This document shows, piece after piece, positions 18,853 through 29,368 of a DNA stretch of 64,000 bases. Where the stretch lies: assembly GCA_021107855.1 (NCBI GenBank), contig JAIORZ010000002.1:181425-245424 (forward strand), in the 5' to 3' direction. A program made the translations under genes and the position numbers. The notes below the pieces were generated by a model that had not been told where the DNA came from, did no database searches, and worked only from the letters and a program-made list of their open reading frames with translations. Position 1 is the first letter of the stretch. Each line of letters starts with the position of its first letter. The DNA comes from an archaeon. GTDB taxonomy: Archaea; Nanobdellota; Nanobdellia; Pacearchaeales; GW2011-AR1.

Positions 18853-21423
18853 TCACCACTTCCTTCTGATAAGCTTAAAGCTTTCAAAACCAAGCAACCC
18901 GCTCAAGCCCCAAAAAACACAAACCGACAACTGCCAGCCACTAAGAGCAACAAACTCAAACGCATTTCCTAATCCAGAATAAATCAATCCCAAATGTAAC
19001 CCAGCCGAAACCAAAACCGCCCAAATCAACCACAGATTATTCAGAATCCCAGTCACAAATAAACTTCTATTCGATTTACAAGAAAAGGCAAAAAACAATT
19101 CAAAAAAAATCGCAGTCGTTATAGCCATCGTTCGAGCCGCATCAAGTCCAAAATTAGCCATCCCATAATTAAAAACAAAGAAAGCAGAGCCCAGCATTAA
19201 AATACCGGCAGCAACAATTGAGCCCCAAATTCCACCCAACAGCGAATCATCCTTAGGTCCCCTTTTCATAACATTTCTTTCCGCGGGCTCAACCGCTAAA
19301 GCCAAAGCAGGTAGTGAATCTGTCACAAGATTCATCCACAAAATCGCAAGTGGCAAAAAAATCAAGGGCAACCCAAGCATCAGACCCAGCAGAACAATAA
19401 AAACTTCCCCAGCGTTAGCCGCCAACAAAAATTTAATAGACTTCTTCAAATTATCAAAAACCCGTCGCCCCTGTCTAACGGCTTTAATTATTGACGCAAA
19501 ATTATCATCCAACAAAACCATATCCGAAGAATCCCGCGCGACATCACTCCCCCGCTTCCCCATCGCCACGCCAATATCTGCCCGCTTCAAAGCCAAAATA
19601 TCATTCACCCCATCTCCAGTCACCGCAACGGTCTCATTCTGTTTCTTCAAAATATCAACCACTTTCAGCTTCTGCTGTGGCGTAATCCTAGCAAAAATTG
19701 TCTTCGTCCGAACAAGCTCATCCCAATCCTCACTCCCCAATTTTTCTAACTCCCCGCCCTCAATAATTTCACCTTTCAGCCCAACCTTCCCAGCAATCGC
19801 CTGCGTAGTAAAAGCCGAATCACCAGTAATAATCTTCACATTAATCCCAGCCGCCAATGCTTCTCGAATAGCCACCTTAACCTCTTTTCTAGGCGGGTCA
19901 ATCATTCCAACAAACCCAACAAAAATTAATTTATTCTCAGCCTGATTCTGTGATACTGCACTAAGCCGTCTGAATCCCAATCCCAAAACCCTCAGCCCCC
20001 GCCTCTCCATCTTTCTAGAAATCTTCTCAAGCTCTTCCCTCCGCTCCTCACTCATCGACACGACTCTTCCCCTCACAAACTCTTTCGCACACCTCTCCAA
20101 AACTTCCAGCGGCGCGCCCTTAACATAACTCGTCTTAACTTTCCCAGCCTCTCTGACAATTCCCATCATCTTCCGAACAGAATCAAAAGGAAATTCCTTC
20201 ACACGCAAATTCATTTCAGTTAAATCCTTCTTCCCAATCTCAAATTTCTTCCCAGCCTTAACTAACGCAACTTCCGTCGGGTCTCCCAAAACAAAATCTC
20301 TCTCATCCCGAGCATTATTACACAAAAGTCCAACCTCCAAAACTTTCCTCGCATTTTTACCCAATCGCTTGCCACTCATTTTAAACCGTTCCCCCGAAGC
20401 ATAAATTTCATCCACATTAAGTTCTTCCTCGGTAAGTGTCCCAGTTTTATCCGTACAAATCACCGTAGCTCGCCCCAAAGTCTCAGCCGCGGGAAGCCGT
20501 CGAATCAAAACATTAACCTTGTACATTTGTTTTACCGCAATAGCCAAAGTAATCGCAATAATAGCAGGAAGAGCCGACGGAATAGCAGCAACAGCCAGAC
20601 TCACCCCAATCAAAAACATCTCAACCCAACCCTCCCCAGCAAAAATTCCAACACCAAAAACAATCCCCACCAACACCAAGACCGCAATAGAAACATTTCT
20701 AGAAAAAACATTCACCCGTTTCTCAAGTGGCATAATCTCACTCTCCGTTTTCTGCACCAACTCAGCCAATTTCCCAAACTCAGTTCTAATTCCGCTCTCA
20801 ACAACCATAGCCGTCGCCTTTCCGCTAACGATAGCGGTCCCAGCATAAAGCATGTTTTTTCGCTCCGCCAAAACCACATCACGCCCCAAAACCTTCACCC
20901 CCTTATTGGCAGGAAAACTCTCGCCACTCAAAACTGCCTCGTTAACTTGCAACCCATTCTCATTCAAAATTCTACAGTCCGCCAAAACTTTATCCCCAGC
21001 ATTCAACAAAACAACATCCCCAGGCACCAACAACTTACTATCAATCTCCCTTTGCACGTCGTCCCGCAAAACCAAGACCCTATATCTCAAACTCTCCCTC
21101 AATTTCTCAATAATCTCCTCAGCCTTATATTCCTGAAAAAACCCAATCCCACCGTTTAAAAGAACAATCACTCCAATAACCACAGCATCCACAAAATGCC
21201 CAGTAAGCGCAGATACAATACCAGCAAAAATCAAAATCCAAACCAACAACGAATTAAATTGCCCCAACAAAACCCTCAGCCTACTACGACCCTTATATCT
21301 CCGAAGAACATTTTTCCCGAATTTCGCAAGCCTTTCATCAACCTCTTTCTTATTCAGCCCCTTTCGAGAACTCCCAAGACTCCGCATCACGCTCTTAACA
21401 CTCTTATCATGCCAACTCATCAA
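18853..21423 (-). CDS. P-type cation (Ca2+-type) ATPase
   Basis: VICTDKTGTLTEEEL, VTGDGVNDILALKRADIGVAMGKRGSDVARDSSDMVLLDDNFASI. Confidence 0.93.
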   Translation of the reverse strand: MMSWHDKSVKSVMRSLGSSRKGLNKKEVDERLAKFGKNVLRRYKGRSRLRVLLGQFNSLLVWILIFAGIVSALTGHFVDAVVIGVIVLLNGGIGFFQEYKAEEIIEKLRESLRYRVLVLRDDVQREIDSKLLVPGDVVLLNAGDKVLADCRILNENGLQVNEAVLSGESFPANKGVKVLGRDVVLAERKNMLYAGTAIVSGKATAMVVESGIRTEFGKLAELVQKTESEIMPLEKRVNVFSRNVSIAVLVLVGIVFGVGIFAGEGWVEMFLIGVSLAVAAIPSALPAIIAITLAIAVKQMYKVNVLIRRLPAAETLGRATVICTDKTGTLTEEELNVDEIYASGERFKMSGKRLGKNARKVLEVGLLCNNARDERDFVLGDPTEVALVKAGKKFEIGKKDLTEMNLRVKEFPFDSVRKMMGIVREAGKVKTSYVKGAPLEVLERCAKEFVRGRVVSMSEERREELEKISRKMERRGLRVLGLGFRRLSAVSQNQAENKLIFVGFVGMIDPPRKEVKVAIREALAAGINVKIITGDSAFTTQAIAGKVGLKGEIIEGGELEKLGSEDWDELVRTKTIFARITPQQKLKVVDILKKQNETVAVTGDGVNDILALKRADIGVAMGKRGSDVARDSSDMVLLDDNFASIIKAVRQGRRVFDNLKKSIKFLLAANAGEVFIVLLGLMLGLPLIFLPLAILWMNLVTDSLPALALAVEPAERNVMKRGPKDDSLLGGIWGSIVAAGILMLGSAFFVFNYGMANFGLDAARTMAITTAIFFELFFAFSCKSNRSLFVTGILNNLWLIWAVLVSAGLHLGLIYSGLGNAFEFVALSGWQLSVCVFWGLSGLLGFESFKLIRRKW

Positions 21424-21476
21424 ACACCAAACGCAATCTATATTATAAATCTATTCAAGCTCTACACCAACATCTC

Positions 21477-22655
21477 TCACAACTTCTCCGCCCTCTCAAC
21501 AAACTTCAACTTATACCTCTTCCTCTTTACAAGTTTCTTAATCCCCCAATCAAGACCAAATGCCAAAATAAACAATCCCAGAACAAACAAAATCGAAGCC
21601 ATCTCAACATCAGGAACACTTCCAGGTTTCAAATATCTAACAATCCCAGCAATCACACCGACGCTAACCAACAACTGAATCGACTTCAGCCCACTACTCG
21701 AAGACTTCTTCTCAACTCCCTCCATCACCCGAATCGCCGAATTCACATAATCCAACGTCATATTCCAAACCTCCTTAATATACTCAAGACTATTAAACAA
21801 ATCCTCAAACCGATATTGAAACAACTCATTCAAATGCCGGTCAATCCGAACCCTCTCCGAAATATCCTGCCGCGTCTTAGCATAATTGCTCATCTGATTA
21901 ATCCGATTCCGAATCAACTGCACCGTCTTCTGATAACTATTCAACATCCCCTTATACTTTCTAACATCACTCCCCCGAATAAATTCCCTATCCTTAACAT
22001 CACTAATCTCCTCCCAAATCTTCCGATGAATATCAAGATACTTATGCAACTGCAACTTAAAATCACTAAAAAAAATCTGCATCTCTGTCAACACTTCAAG
22101 CTCTTTCTTCCGACTCGCCGCAACATCAACAATAATATTATCCTTCGTCTTCGAAACCTTAAGCCGACTAGACCGCGTCTCCAAATAAACCTCGCCAAAC
22201 TCCTTCCCAACCTTCGACTTCAAAGGGTCCCTCACAATTCTCTCAATCACAAACGGATGAACCTCTTCCATATTCGACAAAATCTTTGGAGTCGGAGCAC
22301 CCAAAGAAAACAAGTAACCAATAGCTGGCTGAAACTTCTTATGAAAATAATCCTCAATCTCTTTCTTTATCTTAACAATCCCCGCACCCTTCTTCGACAA
22401 AACATAAAGACCATCTTCAAAATATTTCACTTTAATCCCATTCTTCGTTTCAAACTCAAGATACTCCAAATATCCAACAATTCTTTTAACAGATTTCAAC
22501 CCCAAGCCATTCCTCAAAGCCTTCAACTTCACCTTCGACAAATCCAAATCACTCGTTCCATTCAACAAAAACCGATGCACCTCACTCAAATGCAACGTAG
22601 TCCGCTGATACCAACCACCAAAAACAACATTCACATCTTTCGCCATCTTTATCAA
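21477..22655 (-). CDS. hypothetical membrane protein, two C-terminal TM helices
   Basis: long ORF; helical region then SIQLLVSVGVIAGIVRYL / MASILFVLGLFILAFGLDW. Confidence 0.6.
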   Translation of the reverse strand: MIKMAKDVNVVFGGWYQRTTLHLSEVHRFLLNGTSDLDLSKVKLKALRNGLGLKSVKRIVGYLEYLEFETKNGIKVKYFEDGLYVLSKKGAGIVKIKKEIEDYFHKKFQPAIGYLFSLGAPTPKILSNMEEVHPFVIERIVRDPLKSKVGKEFGEVYLETRSSRLKVSKTKDNIIVDVAASRKKELEVLTEMQIFFSDFKLQLHKYLDIHRKIWEEISDVKDREFIRGSDVRKYKGMLNSYQKTVQLIRNRINQMSNYAKTRQDISERVRIDRHLNELFQYRFEDLFNSLEYIKEVWNMTLDYVNSAIRVMEGVEKKSSSSGLKSIQLLVSVGVIAGIVRYLKPGSVPDVEMASILFVLGLFILAFGLDWGIKKLVKRKRYKLKFVERAEKL

Positions 22656-22699
22656 ACAAACAATACAAGCTTTTTATATCTTACTTCAAAATAAACAGA

Positions 22700-23686
22700 C
22701 TATTCTTCACTTTCAATACATTCATTCATAACCCTGTCAACAACTTCCGGCTTAGCCTTACTCCCAGTTATTTTTAAACTTCCCCCCATAGTAGGCGTCC
22801 CACCCCAATAATTATTATCGCTAACTAATTCCTTATCTATCTCATTCATCTTCCGACAAAACTCCCCAAAATCTATATTAACATTCCAATTAGTTTTCTT
22901 TCCATAAGCGTAAGTATAAAATCCCTTCCCCTTTGTCCCAACCAAACTCACAAAAGTATTAATCCCATCCAAATACATCATCATCCTGCTAGCAGGATTA
23001 TTTTCCCGAGTAAAAACCCAGCCATTCTCTTTATTCCGATCGTTATCCATCCCAATAACTTCATAACTACCATTCAACTTAATCTCACTACCTCCACCGC
23101 CAACATACTCACTAATCCTACCCTCTATTTTCCTAATCATTCTTTTCAATTTCTCAGCATCCATTTTCCCAAGTCGATTATTATATCGAGCGTCATGATA
23201 GGGTTTAAACATCCAGGCCATCCTTCTCCTCAAGGCAGTGTCCCCAGTCTCAAATGACCCAGCAGTCGTATCCAACTTATCACACAAATCGACCAAATCC
23301 CGAATTCTCTTATTTTCATTATTAATTATTTTATCAGCATTCTTAAGAGCCCAATAACAACCATTGACATCCTCATCCCCATGATCCGCATACATTTTAA
23401 CACTTAAATCCCCATTTCTAGAAAATCTCTCAACAAATCCCCTTTGTTTAATCTCAAGATACACTTGCATAAAACTACTTCTAACTCGAACATCTACACC
23501 ATTATCATAATGATGATCATAGTTAGCATAAGGACCCTCAGGTACTATAAAAGTCTGTTCTCCCTTCACGACCCCATCAACAGCAATCGAATAAGGATTA
23601 ACCCTATCCAAAAAATCCTGCCGGTTAGCAAACGAAAGCAATGGATCTGCTTTCAAAATAACAGCCATAAACAAAAAAATTCTCAA
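22700..23686 (-). CDS. hypothetical; possible DHH-like phosphoesterase relative
   Basis: YANYDHHYDNG and HGDEDVNGCYWALKNAD, LVDLCDKLDTTAGSF; not a firm family assignment. Confidence 0.4.
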   Translation of the reverse strand: MRIFLFMAVILKADPLLSFANRQDFLDRVNPYSIAVDGVVKGEQTFIVPEGPYANYDHHYDNGVDVRVRSSFMQVYLEIKQRGFVERFSRNGDLSVKMYADHGDEDVNGCYWALKNADKIINNENKRIRDLVDLCDKLDTTAGSFETGDTALRRRMAWMFKPYHDARYNNRLGKMDAEKLKRMIRKIEGRISEYVGGGGSEIKLNGSYEVIGMDNDRNKENGWVFTRENNPASRMMMYLDGINTFVSLVGTKGKGFYTYAYGKKTNWNVNIDFGEFCRKMNEIDKELVSDNNYWGGTPTMGGSLKITGSKAKPEVVDRVMNECIESEE

Positions 23687-23856
23687 CTCATTAAAAGCGT
23701 TACTCTATGCCAATCATCCACAACAATCTTTAAAAGACACCTTTTTCAAAATTCCCCACATCCACCCATTTTACCCTCTTTTTCCCAGGTTTCCTTATAA
23801 ACCTTTAGTATCGCCAAAAATTCTTTCAAAAATTTTCACTTTCCGTTCATTAATTC

Positions 23857-24510
23857 CTACCTACTCCGCAAAACTCCAGCTTTCCCACAAAACTCAACAA
23901 CAGGACATTCCGAACACTTCGGCGAAACAGGCAAGCAAATCTCCCTCCCAAATTGAACAAATGCCGAATTAAACTCCCTCCAAAACCTCTTAGGCAAAAT
24001 CTTCATCAACTCTCTCTCTGTTTCCTCAGGCGTCTTCGTCTTAATCCAACCCAACCTATTCGGAATCCTATGACAATGAACATCAATCGGCAAAACCAAC
24101 TTCCCAAACACAAACGCCAAAACAATATTCGCCGTCTTCGGCCCAACACCCTTAATCGAAATCAACTCCTCATAACTATCAGGAACCTCACCCCCAAACC
24201 TCTCAATCAAATCCCTCGAAACACTCTTCAAAACCTCAGCTTTCTTGTTAAAATGCCCCGTCTTAAAAATAATCTTTTTCAATTTCCCCGTCGGCAAACT
24301 AACAATTTTCTCTGGTGTATTAGCGACCGTAAACAAATCCCTAGACACAACATCGGTAACCTCATCTCTCGTCCTCAAAGACAACAAACAAGAAATTAAA
24401 ATTTCAAAAGGCGTAGAACTTCCCCTCATAGAATTCAACGTCGTCGTGGAACGAGGATATTTTTTTGCCAAAATCCACATGGTTTTAGAAATATTAACTT
24501 TACTTTCCAT
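23857..24510 (-). CDS. nth: endonuclease III
   Basis: HhH ELISIKGVGPKTANIVLAFVFG, VDVHCHRIPNRLG, CLPVSPKCSECPVVEFC 4Fe-4S cluster. Confidence 0.92.
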   Translation of the reverse strand: MESKVNISKTMWILAKKYPRSTTTLNSMRGSSTPFEILISCLLSLRTRDEVTDVVSRDLFTVANTPEKIVSLPTGKLKKIIFKTGHFNKKAEVLKSVSRDLIERFGGEVPDSYEELISIKGVGPKTANIVLAFVFGKLVLPIDVHCHRIPNRLGWIKTKTPEETERELMKILPKRFWREFNSAFVQFGREICLPVSPKCSECPVVEFCGKAGVLRSR

Positions 24511-24607
24511 ATTATAAATTACCCAAAGGGCTTTTTATATTTTTATTTGGACACTGATATTAATCTCAAAATCTCGAGAAAAAATCTAAATTATTATTAA
24601 GTTTGAG

Positions 24608-24651
24608 ATAGATTCAACAAGTATTTATACTTCAAATTCAATTGAATCTAT
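24608..24651. promoter_or_regulatory. inverted repeat ATAGATTCAA-N24-TTGAATCTAT upstream of the GH42-like gene
   Basis: perfect 10-bp arms enclosing palindromic gtatttatac. Confidence 0.5.
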
Positions 24652-24667
24652 AGGTGAATAAATTTAG

Positions 24668-27600
24668 ATGTCAATAAATTTCCTAAAAGATGCGAATATA
24701 ATGAAATTAAAAGTATATTTTTTAGTAACACTCCTTGTAGCTATACTTTTACTAATCGGTTACCAAATCAAAACAGAATATGTCTATAAATCAGGACAAT
24801 CATCAGAAGAAAGCGGTGGAGGGCTTTGTCATTATGTATATAAAACAAGTGTCCCAAATTTTGATTTTATGATGTGTATTAGTTTTACTGAAGATGGATC
24901 AATCATGGGTTTTGGCAGTGATAGTTGTTTTGGGAATACTCCTTTAAATAGTGACTATTGGGGCACAGGTCATTATGAATGCAGCGGAGAGGAAGTGAGA
25001 GGTGCCGCCTTCCTCAATTATTCCTCGGATTTTTATGATGAATACAAAAAGAAATATCCTAATTCAACTTACAGTCCTACAGGGTTAAATGTTATATCTG
25101 AAGATAATAAGAGCCCCGATAAAAGAACGGATGAGGTAGCAGAAATACTGCAAAACCACCCGGAAGAATTATTGCCTATGATAATAAAAAATCCATACGA
25201 TGAATTTTATATATGTATGAACAATGAATTAGATAAACTAAAGGAAAAAGATGAATCTTATGAAGAAGATCTAAAGCAAGACGGAACCCAAACACGTGCT
25301 CTTGAATCTTATGAAGATATTCTAAATAGGATTATTGATAATAATCAGTTAGACGATATTTGTGGAGAGAAAGAAAATAAAAATGATTACACTGAATGCA
25401 GAGGCGAAAATTATGAATGTACCCCTGAAGATATACCTTGTTGCAGTGGTTTAAAAGAAGTTGGATATTGTTTTGGGGATAACGATGGGCAATGTATATG
25501 TGCTTCTTGCGGCTCTATATGCAGACCCTGTGGCAATGGCATTTGTGATGAAAATGAAAACAGATGTAATTGTATAGAAGATTGTCAAAAACTGGCAAAG
25601 ACAGAAATAAAAAATTATCATGGTTCTCCAACATTATTTATTAATGAAAAAATATATTCACCCATTTTAACATCAACCAACCTTCTTGGATTTCCAGGAT
25701 ATTCAGATCCTCCAGAAAGTATAAATATAGCCATGGAACAAGTAAAAAAGGCTGCTAAGAATGGGGTTCATATCCATGGAGTTGGAAATTTTTTAGGGGG
25801 AGAACATTGGGAAAGAAACGGAACTGATTATAATAAAGACTGGAATGATTATTTAAATAAAAAAATATTAGAAGCTGATCCAGAGGGGTATTTAATTCCT
25901 GGATTTTGGGTGCCTCTTGGAGCTGCGGGTAGGACAGAGATAGATAGTGAATCGGGCAGAGAAGCAGGAAAAATAGCAATTGAAGAATATGTAGATAGTA
26001 TAATTAATTCTTCATACGCTAACAGAGTTATCGGATTTCAAATTATGCAGTGTACCGATGGCGAATGGAGACTATGTCAACCAAGAATTGAGGGGTTTAG
26101 GCAATGGCTGAAAGAAAAATACAATACAAACAAAGCATTACAGGAAGCATGGAATAATGATTCTGTAACATTTGATAATGCTGAAAAACCCAATATGGAT
26201 CCCCCTTATGGAACAAGCTTCTATAATCCCAGTATTGATGCCGCGATACTTGATTATAAATTCTATAAAAATGAAATAGTTGCAAATTCTATTGATTATT
26301 TTGGAAATATTATTAAGAAAAAAACAGACGAAAGGTCTATTGTCATGGCATTTTATGGATATAACAAATATATAGGCCACAAAGAAGACCACTTTGCATT
26401 AAACAAATTATTGAAATCAGATAATATTGATATAATTGCAGCACCTCTTGGATATACTCATAGGGACTTAGGTGAAAGCGCGCCATTCGATACTTTTCAA
26501 GATTCTATTGGGTTAAATAATAAAATTTGGATAAATGAGGATGATACCAGAACCTATCTATCAACCAATAAATGGTGTGTAGGTAAATTTGGTTATGTTG
26601 ACACTCTTCTAAAAACTCTTAACATAATGAAGAGAAATTTTGGAAAAAATCTTGTTAGGAACACTGGTTGTTGGTATAAGGATCTTTGTGGAACCGGATG
26701 GTGGAACTCCGATGAATTATGGGAAGAAATTGGAAATTATAAAAATATATATAGCAACAAATATGATGACTCGATGACGCCGAACTCAGAAGATGTAAGA
26801 TATAAATATAGGCCAGAAGTAGCTGTAATTTTTGATGAAAAAAGTTCCCAGTTTATATTTCCTTTAGCAAAATATATACACAATTCTGGTATGGCTGAGC
26901 ATTTTAATAGAGTTGGTGCTTCAACAGGGTATTACTTGCTTGATGATTTAGACAAAATTCCAGATTCAGCAAAAATCTTTTTCTTTTTAAACGTTTATTA
27001 TTTAGACGAGCAACAAATCTCTTCAATTGAAAATCTGAAAAATAATGGAAATACTCTTGTCTGGTTTTATGCTCCGGGATACATAAGTGATGATGGATTT
27101 GACATTAACAGAGTCAGTGAATTAACAGGAATAGATATAGGAGTGGATAATGAATCAAGCGTTGGAGACATAAAAATTACTGACAACACTCACGAAATAA
27201 CAAAAGGTCTACCATTAAATTATTCTTTTTATTCACCTTATAGCCCACTCATTTATATTAATGAGATTTATGGTAATATGGAAGAGAAAAATAGCGTAAA
27301 TATTCTGGGCAGATCCAAAGACCAAAAAGCCACTTTTGGAGTAAAAGAATTTGACAATTGGAAATCCATCTTTATTGGAGATACTGACTTATTTCGAATA
27401 TACGGAATTGATAATGAGATAATTAAATTGCTGAGAAATATTGTTCAATATGGTGGGGGGCATATTTATTCTGACAGCAATAATCCTATTGATGTAAATG
27501 ATAACTACATTATAATTCATGCATCAAGTGAAGGAAATAAAAATATCTCATTAAAATATCCCTCAGATGTATACGACGCATTATCTGGAGATTTGTTATA

Positions 27601-27739
27601 TAATGACATAACTCACTTTGAGGATTTTTTTGAAAACGGAGAAACAAACATTTATTTTTATGAAACAGTGCCAGAGTGTGGCAATGGTGTTTGTGAAGAA
27701 GGAGAAAATAAACAGAATTGTTCGAAAGATTGTGGTTGA
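24668..27739 (+). CDS. large secreted/anchored GH42 (beta-galactosidase-like) protein with two CGNGxC Cys-rich repeats
   Basis: N-term TM; AAKNGVHIHGVGNFLGG, RVIGFQIMQCTDGEW, trimerisation-like KYRPEVAVIFDEKSSQF...; CGNGICDENENRCNCIEDC and CGNGVCEEGENKQNCSKDCG. Confidence 0.65.
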   Translation: MSINFLKDANIMKLKVYFLVTLLVAILLLIGYQIKTEYVYKSGQSSEESGGGLCHYVYKTSVPNFDFMMCISFTEDGSIMGFGSDSCFGNTPLNSDYWGTGHYECSGEEVRGAAFLNYSSDFYDEYKKKYPNSTYSPTGLNVISEDNKSPDKRTDEVAEILQNHPEELLPMIIKNPYDEFYICMNNELDKLKEKDESYEEDLKQDGTQTRALESYEDILNRIIDNNQLDDICGEKENKNDYTECRGENYECTPEDIPCCSGLKEVGYCFGDNDGQCICASCGSICRPCGNGICDENENRCNCIEDCQKLAKTEIKNYHGSPTLFINEKIYSPILTSTNLLGFPGYSDPPESINIAMEQVKKAAKNGVHIHGVGNFLGGEHWERNGTDYNKDWNDYLNKKILEADPEGYLIPGFWVPLGAAGRTEIDSESGREAGKIAIEEYVDSIINSSYANRVIGFQIMQCTDGEWRLCQPRIEGFRQWLKEKYNTNKALQEAWNNDSVTFDNAEKPNMDPPYGTSFYNPSIDAAILDYKFYKNEIVANSIDYFGNIIKKKTDERSIVMAFYGYNKYIGHKEDHFALNKLLKSDNIDIIAAPLGYTHRDLGESAPFDTFQDSIGLNNKIWINEDDTRTYLSTNKWCVGKFGYVDTLLKTLNIMKRNFGKNLVRNTGCWYKDLCGTGWWNSDELWEEIGNYKNIYSNKYDDSMTPNSEDVRYKYRPEVAVIFDEKSSQFIFPLAKYIHNSGMAEHFNRVGASTGYYLLDDLDKIPDSAKIFFFLNVYYLDEQQISSIENLKNNGNTLVWFYAPGYISDDGFDINRVSELTGIDIGVDNESSVGDIKITDNTHEITKGLPLNYSFYSPYSPLIYINEIYGNMEEKNSVNILGRSKDQKATFGVKEFDNWKSIFIGDTDLFRIYGIDNEIIKLLRNIVQYGGGHIYSDSNNPIDVNDNYIIIHASSEGNKNISLKYPSDVYDALSGDLLYNDITHFEDFFENGETNIYFYETVPECGNGVCEEGENKQNCSKDCG

Positions 27740-27975
27740 TTATTCAGGTTCAAAAAATAAAAAAACAGACGGTTTTGATGAATCAAAAAATGACACAGGC
27801 ACAAATGATAAAAGTGTCAGCTTGTAGAATAAAATCATATCTTGATTTAGTGGGTGGTTTTAATTATTAGCATTGATAGATTAATTAACAATAATTAATA
27901 TTATAAATTGGAAAAAATTTCCCCAAATTAGGTTTTGTAGGTTGCTTCAAAATTGAACTTCTCTTAATCGCGATG

Positions 27976-29337
27976 TTATATCCTTTCTAACTCAAATCCA
28001 TCTTTCCCGTCCCTAACAACCCAACCTTTCACCTTAATCAAATCCCTCAACTCATCACTCCTCCCAAAATCCTTCTCTCCCCTCGCCTTCTCCCTCTCCT
28101 CAGCCAACTTCAAAACATCCCCAGGCGCCTCAACTTTCCCCTTCTCCAACAAATCCAACCCAAAAACCTCATCCATCTTCCTAATACCCTTCACCTTCCC
28201 CTCCGCATCCTCATCCCTCACAAGCTTCCACAAAACCGCCATCGCCCCAGGCATATCCAAATCATCATCAATCCTCTCCCGAAACTCCACCAAATATTTC
28301 TCGTTAATTTTCCCATCCGATTTCAAAGCAAGACAAACATTCCTCAACTTCTTATACGAATTAACCGCCCCCTGAATCGCCTCCTCACTCCAAGTCAACG
28401 GCTTCCTATAACTCGCACTAAAACAAAAATACCGATAAGCCAACGGATTAATTCCACGCTCTTCCAATTCCGAAACAGTCTCAATATTCCCCAAACTCTT
28501 CGACATCTTCCCGCCCTTAATATTCAAAAACGCCCCATGCATCCAATAATTAACAGGCTTCACCCCAAAACAACAAGTCGACTGCGCAATCTCATTCTCA
28601 TGATGCACCGGAATATGGTCCTCGCCCCCAGTGTGAATATCAAAAGTCTCCCCCAAATACTTCGCAGCCATAGCCGAACACTCAATGTGCCAACCAGGAA
28701 ACCCAACACCCCACGGACTCTCCCATTCCTGCTGTCGCTTCTCTCCCTCCTTCGAAAACTTCCAAAGCGCAAAATCCGTCTTGTTCTTCTTCTCCCCCAA
28801 ATCAATCCGCTTCCCACCCTCCAAATCCTCAATCCGCTTCCTCGACAACTTCCCATAATCCCCAAACTTACTCGTATCAAAATAAACCCCGTCGCTAGTA
28901 GTATAAACAAAACCTTTCTTCTCCAAACTCTTAATCATATCAACCTGCTCCTCAATATGCTCCGTCGCCCAAGTCCACTTAAACGGCTCAGTCAAATTCA
29001 ACTTTAAAAAATCCTTCCGAAAAGCATCAAAATAAAAATGCGAAATCTCCTTCGCCGTCTTCCCCTCCTCCTTCGCCGACTTCTCCATCTTATCCTCTCC
29101 CTCATCAGCATCCGACGTCAAATGCCCAACATCAGTCACGTTAATAATATGCTTCACCTCAAACCCATCATACGCCAAAACCCTTCTCAAAATATCCGCA
29201 AAAACATAAGCTCTCATATTCCCAACATGCGCAAACCAATAAACCGTAGGTCCACAGCTATAAAGCCCAACCTTCCCTTTCTCAATCGGCCTAAACTCTT
29301 CTTTCTCTCTGTCCAGCGTGTTATACAATTTCAACAT
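27976..29337 (-). CDS. cysS: cysteinyl-tRNA synthetase
   Basis: LYSCGPTVYWFAHVGNMRAYVFADILRR; GWHIECSAMAAKYLGETFDIHTGGEDHIPVHHENEIAQS; KMSKSLGN. Confidence 0.96.
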   Translation of the reverse strand: MLKLYNTLDREKEEFRPIEKGKVGLYSCGPTVYWFAHVGNMRAYVFADILRRVLAYDGFEVKHIINVTDVGHLTSDADEGEDKMEKSAKEEGKTAKEISHFYFDAFRKDFLKLNLTEPFKWTWATEHIEEQVDMIKSLEKKGFVYTTSDGVYFDTSKFGDYGKLSRKRIEDLEGGKRIDLGEKKNKTDFALWKFSKEGEKRQQEWESPWGVGFPGWHIECSAMAAKYLGETFDIHTGGEDHIPVHHENEIAQSTCCFGVKPVNYWMHGAFLNIKGGKMSKSLGNIETVSELEERGINPLAYRYFCFSASYRKPLTWSEEAIQGAVNSYKKLRNVCLALKSDGKINEKYLVEFRERIDDDLDMPGAMAVLWKLVRDEDAEGKVKGIRKMDEVFGLDLLEKGKVEAPGDVLKLAEEREKARGEKDFGRSDELRDLIKVKGWVVRDGKDGFELERI

Positions 29338-29368
29338 AAAAAATACAAAAGAAACTCATTAATAACCT

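Noticed and set aside
27618-27827. Out-of-frame ORF continuing past the GH42-like gene stop, possible frameshift
   Set aside because: The in-frame end NCSKDCG* is a natural end of a CGNGxC repeat; the alternative tail is short low-complexity sequence.
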